Positions 1 through 10,608 of a stretch of 64,000 nucleotides of DNA are shown piece after piece. The stretch is taken from positions 186,001-250,000 of the forward strand of contig NZ_JAAAML010000003.1 in NCBI RefSeq assembly GCF_024105735.1, written 5' to 3'. The translations under genes and the position numbers were made by a program. The notes under the pieces were generated by a model. It made no database searches and was not told where the DNA came from. It saw nothing but the letters and a program-made list of their open reading frames with translations. Origin of the DNA: Parahoeflea alexandrii. GTDB taxonomy: Bacteria > Pseudomonadota > Alphaproteobacteria > Rhizobiales > Rhizobiaceae. Within the stretch, counting starts at the first letter, position 1. Each line of letters opens with the position of its first letter.

Positions 1-2
1 CA

Positions 3-194
3 CTGCGTGTGGTCGCACTTGATGGTGAGACAGTTCTCTATTCCGAGCTGCAGAAGCAGCCGGTGATGATGAGCGTCGGCGGCCCGGCGCAGCAGTTCAT
101 CTACACCAATGCCAGCGTCACGTTCCCGGCCGGCGCATCGCGCACTGCCAAGCTCTATGCCGGATTTGACCCGGGGCCTTACGACACGCCTTGA
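3..194 (+). CDS. C-terminal fragment of an unrecognised protein, cut by the window edge
   Basis: An open frame enters from the left edge and ends at a TGA at 192-194, giving about 63 C-terminal residues that finish in GFDPGPYDTP. A GTG at position 9 lies in frame, but reading continues upstream to the edge, so the true start is probably outside. There is no membrane segment or motif that I can assign to a family. Codon choice is GC-rich like the neighbouring genes. It converges on the HAD gene that ends at 238. Confidence 0.45.
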   Translation: MRVVALDGETVLYSELQKQPVMMSVGGPAQQFIYTNASVTFPAGASRTAKLYAGFDPGPYDTP

Positions 195-237
195 TGCTTT
201 TGTGAACCCGGATCCCGGGTTCAGTTCCCCGGCCTGC

Positions 238-927
238 TCAGAGCAGTTCCGACCAGCCCGCCAACGCCTCTACAGTGGCCGGAAGGTCGGCCATCCGGCT
301 GACGACGGTTTCCGCGCCCGCTTCGGTCAGCTTGTCGGCGTGACCGGGATAACTGTGCGAGCCGCCGGTAAAACCGACGACGCGCATGCCGGCGGCGGTT
401 GCCGCATGTATGCCGTGCACCGAATCCTCGATCACCAGCACATTGCCCGGTTTCGCATCAAACTGCCTGGCGCCATGAAGAAACACGTCCGGCGCAGGCT
501 TGGTGCGGCCTTCGCCCACATCCTTGGCCGAATAGACATGGTCGCCGAACAGCCGGTCGAGTCCGGTTCGCGCCAGCATCGCCTTCAGCCGGTGCGAGGA
601 TGAGTTCGAGCAGATGCAGCGCTGGCCGCCAATCCGTGCGATCGCCTGTGCAGCACCGTCAATGGCCCGCACTTCCGCACCGAGTTTCTTGTCGAGCAGC
701 GTTTCCGAGGCGTCGAGAAGCGTTGCCGAGAACGGAATGCTGGCTTCCCGTTCGACCTCGAACAGGATGTCCTTCCAGGTCAGGCCGGCAAAGCGCTCGG
801 CCAGTTCCTCGGCGCTGATCGGGTATCCCGCGTCGGTCAGCAGTTTCGATTCCACCTGCGCCGCGATGATTTCGCTGTCGACCAGCACGCCGTCGCAATC
901 AAAGATGATGAGGTCGAAACCGGCCAT
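238..927 (-). CDS. HAD-superfamily hydrolase, phosphoglycolate phosphatase/beta-phosphoglucomutase type
   Basis: The 229-residue product begins MAGFDLIIFDCDGVLVDSE, the HAD motif I (DxD) with the nucleophilic Asp near residue 10, followed by a helical cap. ICSNSSSH is motif II, and KPAPDVF with VIEDSVHGIHAA supplies motifs III and IV. The length and the cap position fit HAD subfamily IA phosphatases and phosphomutases; the substrate cannot be read from the sequence. The frame is open about 270 bases further upstream, but I start at the ATG at 927 because motif I follows at once and an AGGA-type ribosome site precedes it. Confidence 0.85.
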   Translation of the reverse strand: MAGFDLIIFDCDGVLVDSEIIAAQVESKLLTDAGYPISAEELAERFAGLTWKDILFEVEREASIPFSATLLDASETLLDKKLGAEVRAIDGAAQAIARIGGQRCICSNSSSHRLKAMLARTGLDRLFGDHVYSAKDVGEGRTKPAPDVFLHGARQFDAKPGNVLVIEDSVHGIHAATAAGMRVVGFTGGSHSYPGHADKLTEAGAETVVSRMADLPATVEALAGWSELL

Positions 928-2400
<1,473 letters not shown>

Positions 2401-2457
2401 CCTCCGGCAACGGAATCCGGCGGGTGCCAAGTACCTTCAGTCACCGCCGGGGCATGC

Positions 2458-2497
2458 AGCGCCCGGGATGTGTCGCACATCCCGGGCGCTCGTTTTT
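2458..2497 (+). terminator. Rho-independent terminator after ccrM
   Basis: A perfect 15-base-pair stem (arms 2458-2472 and 2476-2490, AGCGCCCGGGATGTG with its complement) closes a three-base loop, followed by CGTTTTT. It lies between the converging ccrM and HAD genes. The T run is on the plus strand, so it terminates ccrM. Confidence 0.92.
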
Positions 2498-2545
2498 CAT
2501 TAGCGTCGCATTTCACAAAGCCCCGGGCGATGACTGGCAACGGCT

Positions 2546-3178
2546 TCAGATCACGTTCAGCGCCCTGAGGTCTTCGCGCAGTTTCTCCGCGCCGGTGAAA
2601 TGCACGGCCTGCCAGCCTGCCGCGATCGCGCCCTCGACATTCTTCTCGCTGTCGTCAATGAACAGGCAGCCGGCCGGGTCGAGGTCGAAGCTCGCCACGT
2701 GGGTGTCGTAGATCTCGCGGTCGGGCTTGATCACGCCGATCTCGCCGGACACGGTGACGCCGCGTGGCACCTTCAGGAACGGAAACCGGTCCTGGGCTTC
2801 CTTGAACGTATCGGCGGCGAAATTGGTCAGCATCGTCACATCGTGCCCCTGCTGAACCAGGTCGAGCATGATGTCGACACTGTCGTCATAGGCGTGGCTG
2901 ACCATCTCGTGCCAGTGAACACGGAATGCGCGGATAAGCTCTGCCATCTCGGGGAAACGGTCAATGAGCAGCGCCTCGGCCTCGGTCCAGCTGCGGCCGC
3001 GGTCCTGTTCGAGGTTCCATTCATGGGTGCAGACGGTCTCGAAGAACGCGCTGCGCTCCGCCGCGTCGGGGATCAGCCGGCTGTAGGGAATGTTCGGATC
3101 GTAATGGATCAGCACCTTGCCGATATCGAACACGATGTGGCTGACTGGCCGCTCCACCGATTGGTTTGTCTCGCTCAT
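2546..3178 (-). CDS. HAD-superfamily hydrolase, YihX/haloacid dehalogenase-like
   Basis: The 210-residue protein opens with VFDIGKVLIHYD, a variant HAD motif I in which the second Asp is Gly, as in YihX-like glucose-1-phosphate phosphatases. LTNFAADTF is motif II, and KPDREIYD with CLFIDDSEKNVEGA gives motifs III and IV. Its ATG overlaps the mutY stop codon (ATGA), so the two genes are translationally coupled and MutY is upstream. The substrate is unknown. Confidence 0.82.
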   Translation of the reverse strand: MSETNQSVERPVSHIVFDIGKVLIHYDPNIPYSRLIPDAAERSAFFETVCTHEWNLEQDRGRSWTEAEALLIDRFPEMAELIRAFRVHWHEMVSHAYDDSVDIMLDLVQQGHDVTMLTNFAADTFKEAQDRFPFLKVPRGVTVSGEIGVIKPDREIYDTHVASFDLDPAGCLFIDDSEKNVEGAIAAGWQAVHFTGAEKLREDLRALNVI

Positions 3179-4272
3179 GACTTGCCTTTTCTGAACAATG
3201 CGGGGTAGGCGGCGCCAAGCGCCTTTTTCATCACCGTGGGCAGCGCTTCGCCGGGCAGCGAATCGCTGTCACTCCACCAGCCTTCATGGTCGGGGATGGC
3301 GGTGACAACCGCATGAAAAACCTCAAGCCGCAATTCAAAATGTGTAAACACATGTGAAATGACGCCCTTGCTGCGCCATTCGGCCTGAAAAGGTGCCGAC
3401 TTCGCCCCGGTCTCCCCGTCGGCGCGCACGGTCCAGTTGGTGGTCGGCAGCCCGGTCATCCCGCCGAGCAGGCCCTTGTCCGGGCGCTTGACCAAGAGCA
3501 CCGCGCCATCGCCGCGTTCGGCCACGAAGGCGGCGCCAAGCCGGACCGGTTTGGCCTTCTTCGGAAGCTTGACCGGAAATTGCTCCTGCCGTCCGGACTT
3601 CCGCGCCTGGCAGTCCCCGGTCAGCGGGCACAGCGCGCAGGCCGGGCGCCGGGGCGTGCAGATCGTGGCGCCGAGATCCATCAGAGCCTGTGCGAAGTCG
3701 CCGGGCCGGTCGGCCGGTGTCGCCGCGGCAACAAATGTGCGGATTTCACTCTTGGCCGAGGGCAGCGGCGTTTCGAACTCGAACAGCCGGGTGAACACCC
3801 GCTCGATATTGCCGTCGACCACGGCAGCCGGCCGGTCGAACGCGATCGCGGCGATCGCTGCCGCCGTATAGGGGCCGACGCCGGGCAGCGTCAGCAATCC
3901 TTCCTCGGTATCCGGAAACCGGCCGCCATGATCTTCGGCCACCACATCTGCACAGCGTTTCAGGTTGCGGGCGCGGGAATAGTAGCCGAGACCGGCCCAG
4001 GCCTTCATCACGTCTTCCGTTTCCGCCGCTGCCAGATCTTCCACGGTCGGCCATCGAGTGACGAAAGCGGCAAAATAGGGTTTGACCGCCTGAACCGTGG
4101 TTTGCTGCAGCATGATTTCCGAGAGCCACACCCGGTAAGGATCGGCCACCACGCCATGCGCGCGCTCATCCGGGCTGATCCGCCAGGGCAGCACCCGGGC
4201 GTGCCGGTCATACCAGGCAAGCAGCGGCGATGCGGTGCCGGGCACGGTCTTGGAGGGCTTTGCGGATGACAT
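3175..4272 (-). CDS. mutY: A/G-specific adenine DNA glycosylase MutY
   Basis: The 365-residue protein removes adenine mispaired with 8-oxoguanine. The catalytic Glu is residue 52 in SEIMLQQT, the helix-hairpin-helix is LPGVGPYTA at 129-137, and the second catalytic Asp is residue 153 in VVDGNIERV. Four cysteines at 205, 212, 215 and 221 have the C-x6-C-x2-C-x5-C spacing of the 4Fe-4S loop. A NUDIX-like C-terminal domain follows for 8-oxoG recognition. The ATG at 4272 is chosen over an upstream ATG at 4335 because the extra residues look non-coding. It is divergent from the DUF721 gene and coupled to the downstream HAD gene. Confidence 0.95.
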   Translation of the reverse strand: MSSAKPSKTVPGTASPLLAWYDRHARVLPWRISPDERAHGVVADPYRVWLSEIMLQQTTVQAVKPYFAAFVTRWPTVEDLAAAETEDVMKAWAGLGYYSRARNLKRCADVVAEDHGGRFPDTEEGLLTLPGVGPYTAAAIAAIAFDRPAAVVDGNIERVFTRLFEFETPLPSAKSEIRTFVAAATPADRPGDFAQALMDLGATICTPRRPACALCPLTGDCQARKSGRQEQFPVKLPKKAKPVRLGAAFVAERGDGAVLLVKRPDKGLLGGMTGLPTTNWTVRADGETGAKSAPFQAEWRSKGVISHVFTHFELRLEVFHAVVTAIPDHEGWWSDSDSLPGEALPTVMKKALGAAYPALFRKGKS

Positions 4273-4447
4273 TGAACTCGTGCGGCGGTAGGAATAGGAG
4301 GTGCACCCGGAGATAGTGCGCTTCCGGGCGAACACAATACCGGATCATGCCGCCTCGGGCCGCGCGGCGCAATCGGCCATCACGGGTTTTCCCGTCATCG
4401 GTCCGGTGCCGCATCCGCCGATAGCCAGAACCAGGGAGAACCGACTG

Positions 4448-4960
4448 TTGGCAAAGCCGTTCACCCGCAAGGGCAGCATTCAGATCGCCGAGATCGCCAA
4501 CGGCCTGATCGATCCGATCCTGGCCAGGCGCGCCGGCATCAACACGCTGCTGCTGGGGTCATGGGACGAGATTGCCGGAGAGCAGTTCGCCGGCTGTTCG
4601 AGACCTGAGCGCATCCGCTGGCCGCGCCAGGACGGACCGGACGAGACCGGTGGTGGTTTCGCCCCGGGTGTGCTGACCGTTGCATGCGAGGGCGCGCGCG
4701 CCCTGTTTCTCATGCACCAGGAGGCCGAGCTGATCTCGCGGGTCAACAGCTTCTTCGGGTTTCAGGCGATCTCGCAGGTCCGGATCATCCAGAAGGCAAT
4801 CCATGTACCGACCCGCAAGCCAAAGGCGCGGCCGCTGGATCAGGCGGAAAAGTCGCGGCTTGCCTCAATGCTTGGCGAGATCGAGGATCCGAAGCTGCGC
4901 CAGGCGCTTGAGCGGCTTGGGACCGGTGTCATCGGACGCGCGCCAAAGCAACGGCGGTGA
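4448..4960 (+). CDS. DUF721 (DciA-like) protein
   Basis: The 170-residue product contains the DUF721 core: an N-terminal IAEIANGLIDPILARRAGINT, then LLLGSWDEIAGEQFA, and a later LTVACEGARALFLMHQEAELISRVN. DUF721 defines DciA, the helicase-loading or helicase-interacting protein of bacteria that lack DnaC/DnaI; whether this copy does that job is inference. I place the start at the TTG at 4448 because AGGGAG lies nine bases upstream and homologous sequence begins there; the frame runs open to an ATG at 4301 that overlaps the mutY promoter and start. It sits between mutY and the dsbA-like gene, as in many Rhizobiales. Confidence 0.78.
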   Translation: MAKPFTRKGSIQIAEIANGLIDPILARRAGINTLLLGSWDEIAGEQFAGCSRPERIRWPRQDGPDETGGGFAPGVLTVACEGARALFLMHQEAELISRVNSFFGFQAISQVRIIQKAIHVPTRKPKARPLDQAEKSRLASMLGEIEDPKLRQALERLGTGVIGRAPKQRR

Positions 4961-4982
4961 GACCCGCGCTTGAGCGCGGGTC
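4961..4982 (+). terminator. Hairpin directly after the DUF721 stop codon
   Basis: GACCCGCGCT and AGCGCGGGTC form a 10-base-pair inverted repeat around a two-base centre, beginning one base after the stop codon. No T run follows, so it may be an RNA-stabilising or Rho-associated hairpin rather than a classical terminator. Confidence 0.5.
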
Positions 4983-5154
4983 ACGGATCACGCGTGCGTG
5001 AACATGTTGCACTTGTTTGGCCACATTTCACGTTATAGGACTTGAGACAACAGTGGCGCCTTGTCTGGATGGGCTTGGCGCCGGACGTTTGCAGGACCTG
5101 ATGACCGTCTTGTGGGCGTTTATAGCCATAATTTCCAGAGAATGGGTGACCTGC

Positions 5155-5913
5155 ATGTTCCGACTGACCTCCCGACTGACCGCTGCCGCCGGCGTTTCGC
5201 TGCTTGCCCTGACCCTTACGGCCTGCTCGGATTCCTCGGATCAGACACCGCAGGCCTCCACCGACACGCCGGCCGCCGCTGTTTCGACCGAAACCGCCGC
5301 GGCAGGCGTTTCGCCGCAAACCACGGCCTCGATCGCCCAGGCGGCCGAAGCGCCCCCGGCTGACGGCGAGGTTGATATCGCCAAGCTGATGGAACCCGGC
5401 CCGCTCAAGGAAATGACATTGGGCGATGAAAACGCTCCCGTCACCATCGTCGAATACATGTCGATGACCTGCCCGCATTGTGCCGATTTCCATACTGAAA
5501 ACTTCAAGCCCCTGGTCGAGAAATACGTCGACACCGGCAAGGTCCGCTTCGTCCTGCGCGAGTTCCCGTTCGATCCGCGCGCTGCGGCAGCCATCATGCT
5601 GGCCCGTTGTGCCCCTGAAAACCAGTTTTTCCCCATGGTCGACGTGCTGTTCAAGCAGCAACGCAACTGGGCAACCGCGTCTGATGGCCGCGAAGCACTG
5701 CTGCAAATCGCCCGTTTGGCGGGTTTTACACAGGAGTCCTTTGAAGCTTGCTTGACGAACCAGAAACTTCTGGACGATGTGAATGCTGTAAGAACCAAGG
5801 CTGGAAACGAATTCGGGGTGCAGTCCACGCCAACGTTCTTCATCAATGGCAAGCGGTACCCGGGGAATATGTCGGTTGACATCATGTCGGCGATCATCGA
5901 CCCGCTGCTCTGA
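5155..5913 (+). CDS. DsbA-like thioredoxin-fold lipoprotein
   Basis: The 252-residue protein starts with a lipoprotein signal whose lipobox LTAC ends at Cys24, so it should be anchored in the periplasm. A low-complexity Ala/Thr/Ser linker follows to about residue 65. The thioredoxin fold carries the active site CPHC at 106-109 (TCPHCADFH) and the cis-proline loop STPTFFING near residue 226. It belongs to the DsbA/DsbG-like disulfide oxidoreductases with the inserted helical domain. It lies between the DUF721 gene and smc. The start is the ATG that begins the signal peptide; in-frame codons upstream do not extend a sensible protein. Confidence 0.88.
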   Translation: MFRLTSRLTAAAGVSLLALTLTACSDSSDQTPQASTDTPAAAVSTETAAAGVSPQTTASIAQAAEAPPADGEVDIAKLMEPGPLKEMTLGDENAPVTIVEYMSMTCPHCADFHTENFKPLVEKYVDTGKVRFVLREFPFDPRAAAAIMLARCAPENQFFPMVDVLFKQQRNWATASDGREALLQIARLAGFTQESFEACLTNQKLLDDVNAVRTKAGNEFGVQSTPTFFINGKRYPGNMSVDIMSAIIDPLL

Positions 5914-5931
5914 GCGGGCACTATGCAGCAA

Positions 5932-5956
5932 TCCCTTGCGAATGGACCGCAAGGGA
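5932..5956 (+). terminator. Inverted repeat between the dsbA-like gene and smc
   Basis: TCCCTTGCG (5932-5940) and CGCAAGGGA (5948-5956) form a perfect nine-base-pair stem with a seven-base loop, 19 bases after the dsbA-like stop codon. There is no T run, so termination is likely partial at best. Confidence 0.5.
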
Positions 5957-6000
5957 AGCTTTGTCGCGTCGTTGATCCGCCCTGACCGGGAGATCCGGTC

Positions 6001-9000
6001 ATGAAGTTCACCAAGCTGCGTGTCCTGGGCTTCAAGTCCTTCGTCGAACCGACCGAGTTCGTCATCGAGCGCGGCCTGACCGGAGTGGTCGGGCCCAATG
6101 GCTGCGGCAAGTCCAATCTTGTCGAGGCGATGCGCTGGGTGATGGGCGAGAACTCCTACAAGAACATGCGCGCCTCGGGCATGGACGACGTGATCTTTTC
6201 GGGGTCCGGCAATCGTCCGGCCCGCAACACCGCGGAAGTTGGTCTCTATCTCGACAACTCCGACCGTACCGCGCCCGCCGCCTTCAACAATTCCGACGAA
6301 ATCCAGGTTACGCGGCGCATCGAGCGCGAATCCGGTTCGGTCTACCGCATCAACGGCAAGGAAGCCCGTGCCAAGGACGTGCAGCTTCTGTTTGCCGATG
6401 CCTCCACCGGCGCCCGTTCGCCCTCGATGGTCGGTCAGGGCCGTATCGGCGAACTGATCCAGGCCAAGCCGCAGGCACGCAGGCAACTGCTTGAAGAAGC
6501 TGCCGGCATTTCCGGCCTGCATTCGCGCCGCCATGAGGCCGAACTGAGGCTGCGCGCCGCCGAGACCAATCTCGAGCGTCTCGATGACGTCACCTCCGAG
6601 CTTGAATCCCAGGTTGAAAGCCTCAAGCGCCAGGCCCGTCAGGCCAACCGCTTCAAGATCCTCTCGGCCGAAGTGCGGCAGGCCGAAGCGACGCTGCTGC
6701 ACCTGAGGTGGTCGCTGGCCAAGGGCCAGGAGGGGGAGGCCGAAAGCGCGCTCGCCCAGGCCACGTCGCAAGTCGCGGAACTGGCCCAGGCGCAGATGGA
6801 GGCTGCCAAGAACCAGGCCATCGCCGCACACAAATTGCCAGATTTGCGTGATGCCGAGGCGGCAGCCGCTGCCGCCCTGCAACGCCTGCAGATTGCCCGC
6901 ACCCAGATCGATGAGGAAGCCGAGCGCATCACCCGCCGCCGCGAGGAACTCGACCGCCGTATGACGCAGCTCAAGGCTGACATCGAACGCGAAGAACGCC
7001 TGATCGCCGACAATGCCGGGGTCATGCAGCGGCTCTCCGAGGAAGAAGCCGAACTCAAGACGGCGCTGGAAGGCAGTGGTGAGCGATCTGCGGCCCTGAA
7101 GGCAGCCTTCGACGCAGCCCAGGCAAAGCTCACTGAGAGCGAAACCTCGCTTGGTGTGGTCACCGCCGAACGCGCTGAAGCCGCCGCCGAACGCACCCAG
7201 CTCGAGCGGCTGATCCGCGAAGCGGGCGAACGCAAGGCCCGGCTTGACCGGCAGATCGCCAGCCAGGATGCCGATCTTGCCGGGATCGCCGAACGTATCG
7301 CCGGCCTTCCCGATCCCGCCGCCAAGCGCCGCGACAGCGAGAGTGCCGAGAAGGCTCTCGTCGACGCCGAAAAGGCGCTGGCCGGGATCGAAACGGCACT
7401 CGAGGCCGCGCGCGAAACTGAGGCCGCCGCGCGCCAGCCTGTCACCGAGGCCAAGGCCCGGCTCAATGCCATCGAGACCGAGGCCAAGACCATTGCCCGC
7501 ATGCTCAATGTCGGCCAGGGGGCGGACCTGTTTCCGCCAGTGGTCGAGCAGATCAAGGTCGACCGCGGCTACGAGACCGCACTTGGCGCGGCTCTTGGCG
7601 ACGATCTCGACCTGCCGCTCGATCCCGCGGCTCCGGCCCATTGGGCCAGGATGCAGCCGGCCGCTTCAGATGCGCCGCTGCCTGATGGCGTCACGCCGCT
7701 GTCGACCCATGTACGGGCGCCCGAAGAACTCGCCCGCCGCCTCGCCCATATCGGGCTGGTTGCCGATGCCGACCACGGCAAGGCCCTGCACGCATCACTC
7801 AAGCCCGGCCAGCGGCTGGTCACCCGCGATGGCGCTGTCTTCCGCTGGGACGGCTATGTCGCCTCCGCCGATGCGCCGACGCCGGCAGCACTCAGGCTCG
7901 AGCAGAAGAACCGTCTGGCCGAGCTCAACGAGGAAGCTGTCGAGGCGACCAAAACTTTGCGCCAGGTCGAAGAAGTGCTCACGCAAAGTGAGGCCGCGGT
8001 CGTCGCCCGGGTCAACGAAAGCCGTGCCGCGCGCGATCTGATCCGTGACGCCAGCAAGAATGTCAGCCGCGCCCGCGATGAGCTTGCGAGTGCCGAACGG
8101 GCATCGGGCGAACTCTCCAACCGCCGCGCGGTGCTGAGCGAGTCCCGTGCCCAGGTCGGCGCGCAACTGTCCGAGACGGTGGAGGCGCTGGAGCAGGCCC
8201 AGCTTTCGCTCAAAGCCTGTCCCGACCTTGCCGGACTTGATGCCGCGCTGACCCAGATCAACGCCCAGGTCGCCACCGATCGCGGCGGTCTTGCCGAGGC
8301 CCGTGCCGCCCATGAAGGGCTGGAACGGGAAAATGCCGCCCGCGCCCGCAGGCTCGAGGCGATCGCTTCCGAACGGGCCAACTGGCTTGAGCGCGCCGCG
8401 AACGCGGAAAACCATCTCGCGGCACTGGCCGCCCGCTCGATGGAAGCTGCAGCCGAAGTCGCCGGTATTGCCGACGCACCCGAGGAAATCGCTGCCCGCA
8501 GGCGTCAGCTGATGCATCAGCTCACCGAAGCCGACAAGCGCCGTCAGGACGCCGCCGATACGCTGGCGCTCGCCGAAACCAAGTCACGCGAGGCCGACAA
8601 ACTCGCCACCGAGGCGATCGGCGCGCTGTCGCAGGGTCGCGAGGGACGCGGTCGCGCCGAGGAACGGCTGATGGCCGCCAGGGAACGGCGCGAGGAGGGT
8701 GAGGCCCGCATTCGCGAGGCGCTCAATTGCGAACCTCACCTCGCTCTGCGCCAGACCGGGCTTGCTGCCGACGCACCGATGCCCGATCCGGCTCAGGTCG
8801 AGCGCAATCTCGAGCGCCTCAAGATCGAGCGTGAACGGCTTGGGGCGGTCAACCTGCGCGCCGAGGAAGAGCAGACAGAACTCTCCGAGCGCCTCGATCT
8901 GATCATCACCGAGCGTGAGGACATCATCGACGCGATCAAGAAGCTGCGCGCCGGAATCCAGAGCCTCAACAAGGAAGGCCGCGACCGTCTGCTGGTGGCC

Positions 9001-9465
9001 TTCGACATCGTCAACGCCCAGTTCCAGCGGCTGTTCACCCACCTCTTTGGCGGCGGTACGGCGGAGCTGCAATTGATCGAATCCGATGATCCGCTCGAGG
9101 CCGGGCTCGAAATCCTCGCCCGGCCGCCCGGCAAGAAGCCGCAAACCATGACGCTGCTCTCGGGCGGTGAACAGGCACTCACGGCGATGGCGCTGATCTT
9201 TGCGGTGTTCCTGACCAATCCGGCGCCAATCTGCGTGCTCGATGAGGTCGACGCACCGCTCGACGACCACAATGTCGAGCGCTACTGCAACCTCATGGAC
9301 GAAATGGCGGCCTCCACCGAGACCCGCTTCGTCATCATCACCCACAACCCGATCACCATGGCCCGCATGAACCGCCTGTTCGGCGTCACCATGGCCGAGC
9401 AGGGGGTGAGCCAGCTGGTCTCGGTTGATTTGCAGACCGCGGAGCAGCTGCGCGACGCAGGTTGA
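6001..9465 (+). CDS. smc: Chromosome segregation ATPase SMC
   Basis: The 1154-residue protein has the full SMC layout. The N-terminal ATPase half has Walker A GPNGCGKSN at 31-39. A long coiled coil rich in Ala/Glu/Arg (about 165-500) leads to a hinge near 510-625 (GYETALGAALGDDLD). A second coiled coil runs to about 985. The C-terminal head carries the signature LLSGGEQ at 1052-1058 and Walker B VLDEVDAP at 1079-1086. SMC dimers with ScpAB compact and segregate the chromosome. A GGGAGA ribosome site precedes the ATG. A long open frame antisense to the 5' half is a shadow of the repetitive coiled-coil codons. Confidence 0.97.
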   Translation: MKFTKLRVLGFKSFVEPTEFVIERGLTGVVGPNGCGKSNLVEAMRWVMGENSYKNMRASGMDDVIFSGSGNRPARNTAEVGLYLDNSDRTAPAAFNNSDEIQVTRRIERESGSVYRINGKEARAKDVQLLFADASTGARSPSMVGQGRIGELIQAKPQARRQLLEEAAGISGLHSRRHEAELRLRAAETNLERLDDVTSELESQVESLKRQARQANRFKILSAEVRQAEATLLHLRWSLAKGQEGEAESALAQATSQVAELAQAQMEAAKNQAIAAHKLPDLRDAEAAAAAALQRLQIARTQIDEEAERITRRREELDRRMTQLKADIEREERLIADNAGVMQRLSEEEAELKTALEGSGERSAALKAAFDAAQAKLTESETSLGVVTAERAEAAAERTQLERLIREAGERKARLDRQIASQDADLAGIAERIAGLPDPAAKRRDSESAEKALVDAEKALAGIETALEAARETEAAARQPVTEAKARLNAIETEAKTIARMLNVGQGADLFPPVVEQIKVDRGYETALGAALGDDLDLPLDPAAPAHWARMQPAASDAPLPDGVTPLSTHVRAPEELARRLAHIGLVADADHGKALHASLKPGQRLVTRDGAVFRWDGYVASADAPTPAALRLEQKNRLAELNEEAVEATKTLRQVEEVLTQSEAAVVARVNESRAARDLIRDASKNVSRARDELASAERASGELSNRRAVLSESRAQVGAQLSETVEALEQAQLSLKACPDLAGLDAALTQINAQVATDRGGLAEARAAHEGLERENAARARRLEAIASERANWLERAANAENHLAALAARSMEAAAEVAGIADAPEEIAARRRQLMHQLTEADKRRQDAADTLALAETKSREADKLATEAIGALSQGREGRGRAEERLMAARERREEGEARIREALNCEPHLALRQTGLAADAPMPDPAQVERNLERLKIERERLGAVNLRAEEEQTELSERLDLIITEREDIIDAIKKLRAGIQSLNKEGRDRLLVAFDIVNAQFQRLFTHLFGGGTAELQLIESDDPLEAGLEILARPPGKKPQTMTLLSGGEQALTAMALIFAVFLTNPAPICVLDEVDAPLDDHNVERYCNLMDEMAASTETRFVIITHNPITMARMNRLFGVTMAEQGVSQLVSVDLQTAEQLRDAG

Positions 9466-9628
9466 TCAGGGAAACCTTGTCAGCGCAGCTTTGCGGAGCA
9501 TTGTTCTCGATCGCCACAGATCAAATCGCCAAGCGTAAGCAGATTGACCGCCTTCTCCTCAATGTCGATACTTCGCGTTGCCGGCCCACGGGCATTTCTG
9601 CCCTGAAGAGCCGTGTCGGGGGAGTTTG

Positions 9629-10576
9629 ATGTCTGTCATTTTCTGGTTGCTGATTGGTCTGCTTGCGCTGCTTGCGCTCGGCTGGCTCTGGACACAAAAG
9701 CTGGCGGCTGACGCCGAAAGGGCTGTTCCTCCGGCGGGGCAGCGCATGCCGGTAGCGGGCGGCATGATCCACTACACCGACCAGGGCCCACGAGATGGCC
9801 AGCCAGTGGTGCTGATCCACGGCCTTGCCGGCAACATGCACAATTTCAGCTATGCTCTGGCTGATCGGCTTGCTGGCGGTTTCAGGGTGATCACCATCGA
9901 CCGCCCCGGCTCGGGATACTCGACCCGCGATCGCGACGAACTGGCGGAACTGCCGGCCCAGGCAGCAATGATCGGCGAATTCCTCGACAAGCTCGGCGTC
10001 GACAAGCCGGTCCTGGTCGGCCACTCGCTCGGCGGTGCGCTGTCGCTGGCAATGGCGCTCGACCGCGGCGACAGGATCGGCGCGCTGGCCTTGCTGAGCC
10101 CGCTCACCGCGGTCATGCCCGGACCTCCGGCGGTGTTCAAGTCTCTGGCGATCCGGTCGGTGGCCTTACGCAGGCTGATCGGAAACACGCTCGCTGCTCC
10201 CATCACCAGACTGACAAGCGAAAGGGTCGTGTCTCAGGTCTTTGCGCCGGAAAAGGCACCTGCGGATTTTCTCGTCAGGGGAGGCGGCATTCTCGGCATG
10301 CGGCCTTCAGCCTTCATCGGCGCCTCGACCGATCTGCAGGGTGTAACCCTGTCGATGCCCGCCCAGGTCGGGCGGTATGCGGCCGAACTGAAGGTCCCCG
10401 GCGGCATTCTGTTCGGATCGGAGGACGCCTTGCTCTCGTCGGAGCAGCATGGACGGCCAATGCAGGCCCATGGGCTGCAGTTCGAGGAGTTGCCGGGGCT
10501 CGGCCACATGATCCTCGTCACCGCACCCGAGGCCTGCGCCGATTTCATCAGGCGCATGGCCGCCCTGGCTCGTTAG
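9629..10576 (+). CDS. Membrane-anchored alpha/beta-fold hydrolase
   Basis: The 315-residue protein begins with one hydrophobic anchor (SVIFWLLIGLLALLALGWL, residues 2-20). The alpha/beta-hydrolase core follows with the oxyanion segment LIHGLAGN, DRPGSGYS, and the nucleophile elbow GHSLGG with Ser133. A catalytic His lies in LGHMIL near the C-terminus. The GGGGGAG site at 9618-9624 fixes the ATG at 9629. The substrate is unknown; esterase, lipase and haloperoxidase-like activities are all possible. It converges on the aminotransferase gene. Confidence 0.83.
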   Translation: MSVIFWLLIGLLALLALGWLWTQKLAADAERAVPPAGQRMPVAGGMIHYTDQGPRDGQPVVLIHGLAGNMHNFSYALADRLAGGFRVITIDRPGSGYSTRDRDELAELPAQAAMIGEFLDKLGVDKPVLVGHSLGGALSLAMALDRGDRIGALALLSPLTAVMPGPPAVFKSLAIRSVALRRLIGNTLAAPITRLTSERVVSQVFAPEKAPADFLVRGGGILGMRPSAFIGASTDLQGVTLSMPAQVGRYAAELKVPGGILFGSEDALLSSEQHGRPMQAHGLQFEELPGLGHMILVTAPEACADFIRRMAALAR

Positions 10577-10608
10577 TTTGGCGCCGGCATGCCGCCGGAC
10601 CAGACGCG

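Noticed and set aside
4981-7641. An 886-codon open frame on the minus strand across the dsbA-like gene and the first half of smc
   Set aside because: It is antisense to two well-supported genes, rich in Gly, Leu and Arg with no family features, and arises from GC-rich codons of the SMC coiled coil.
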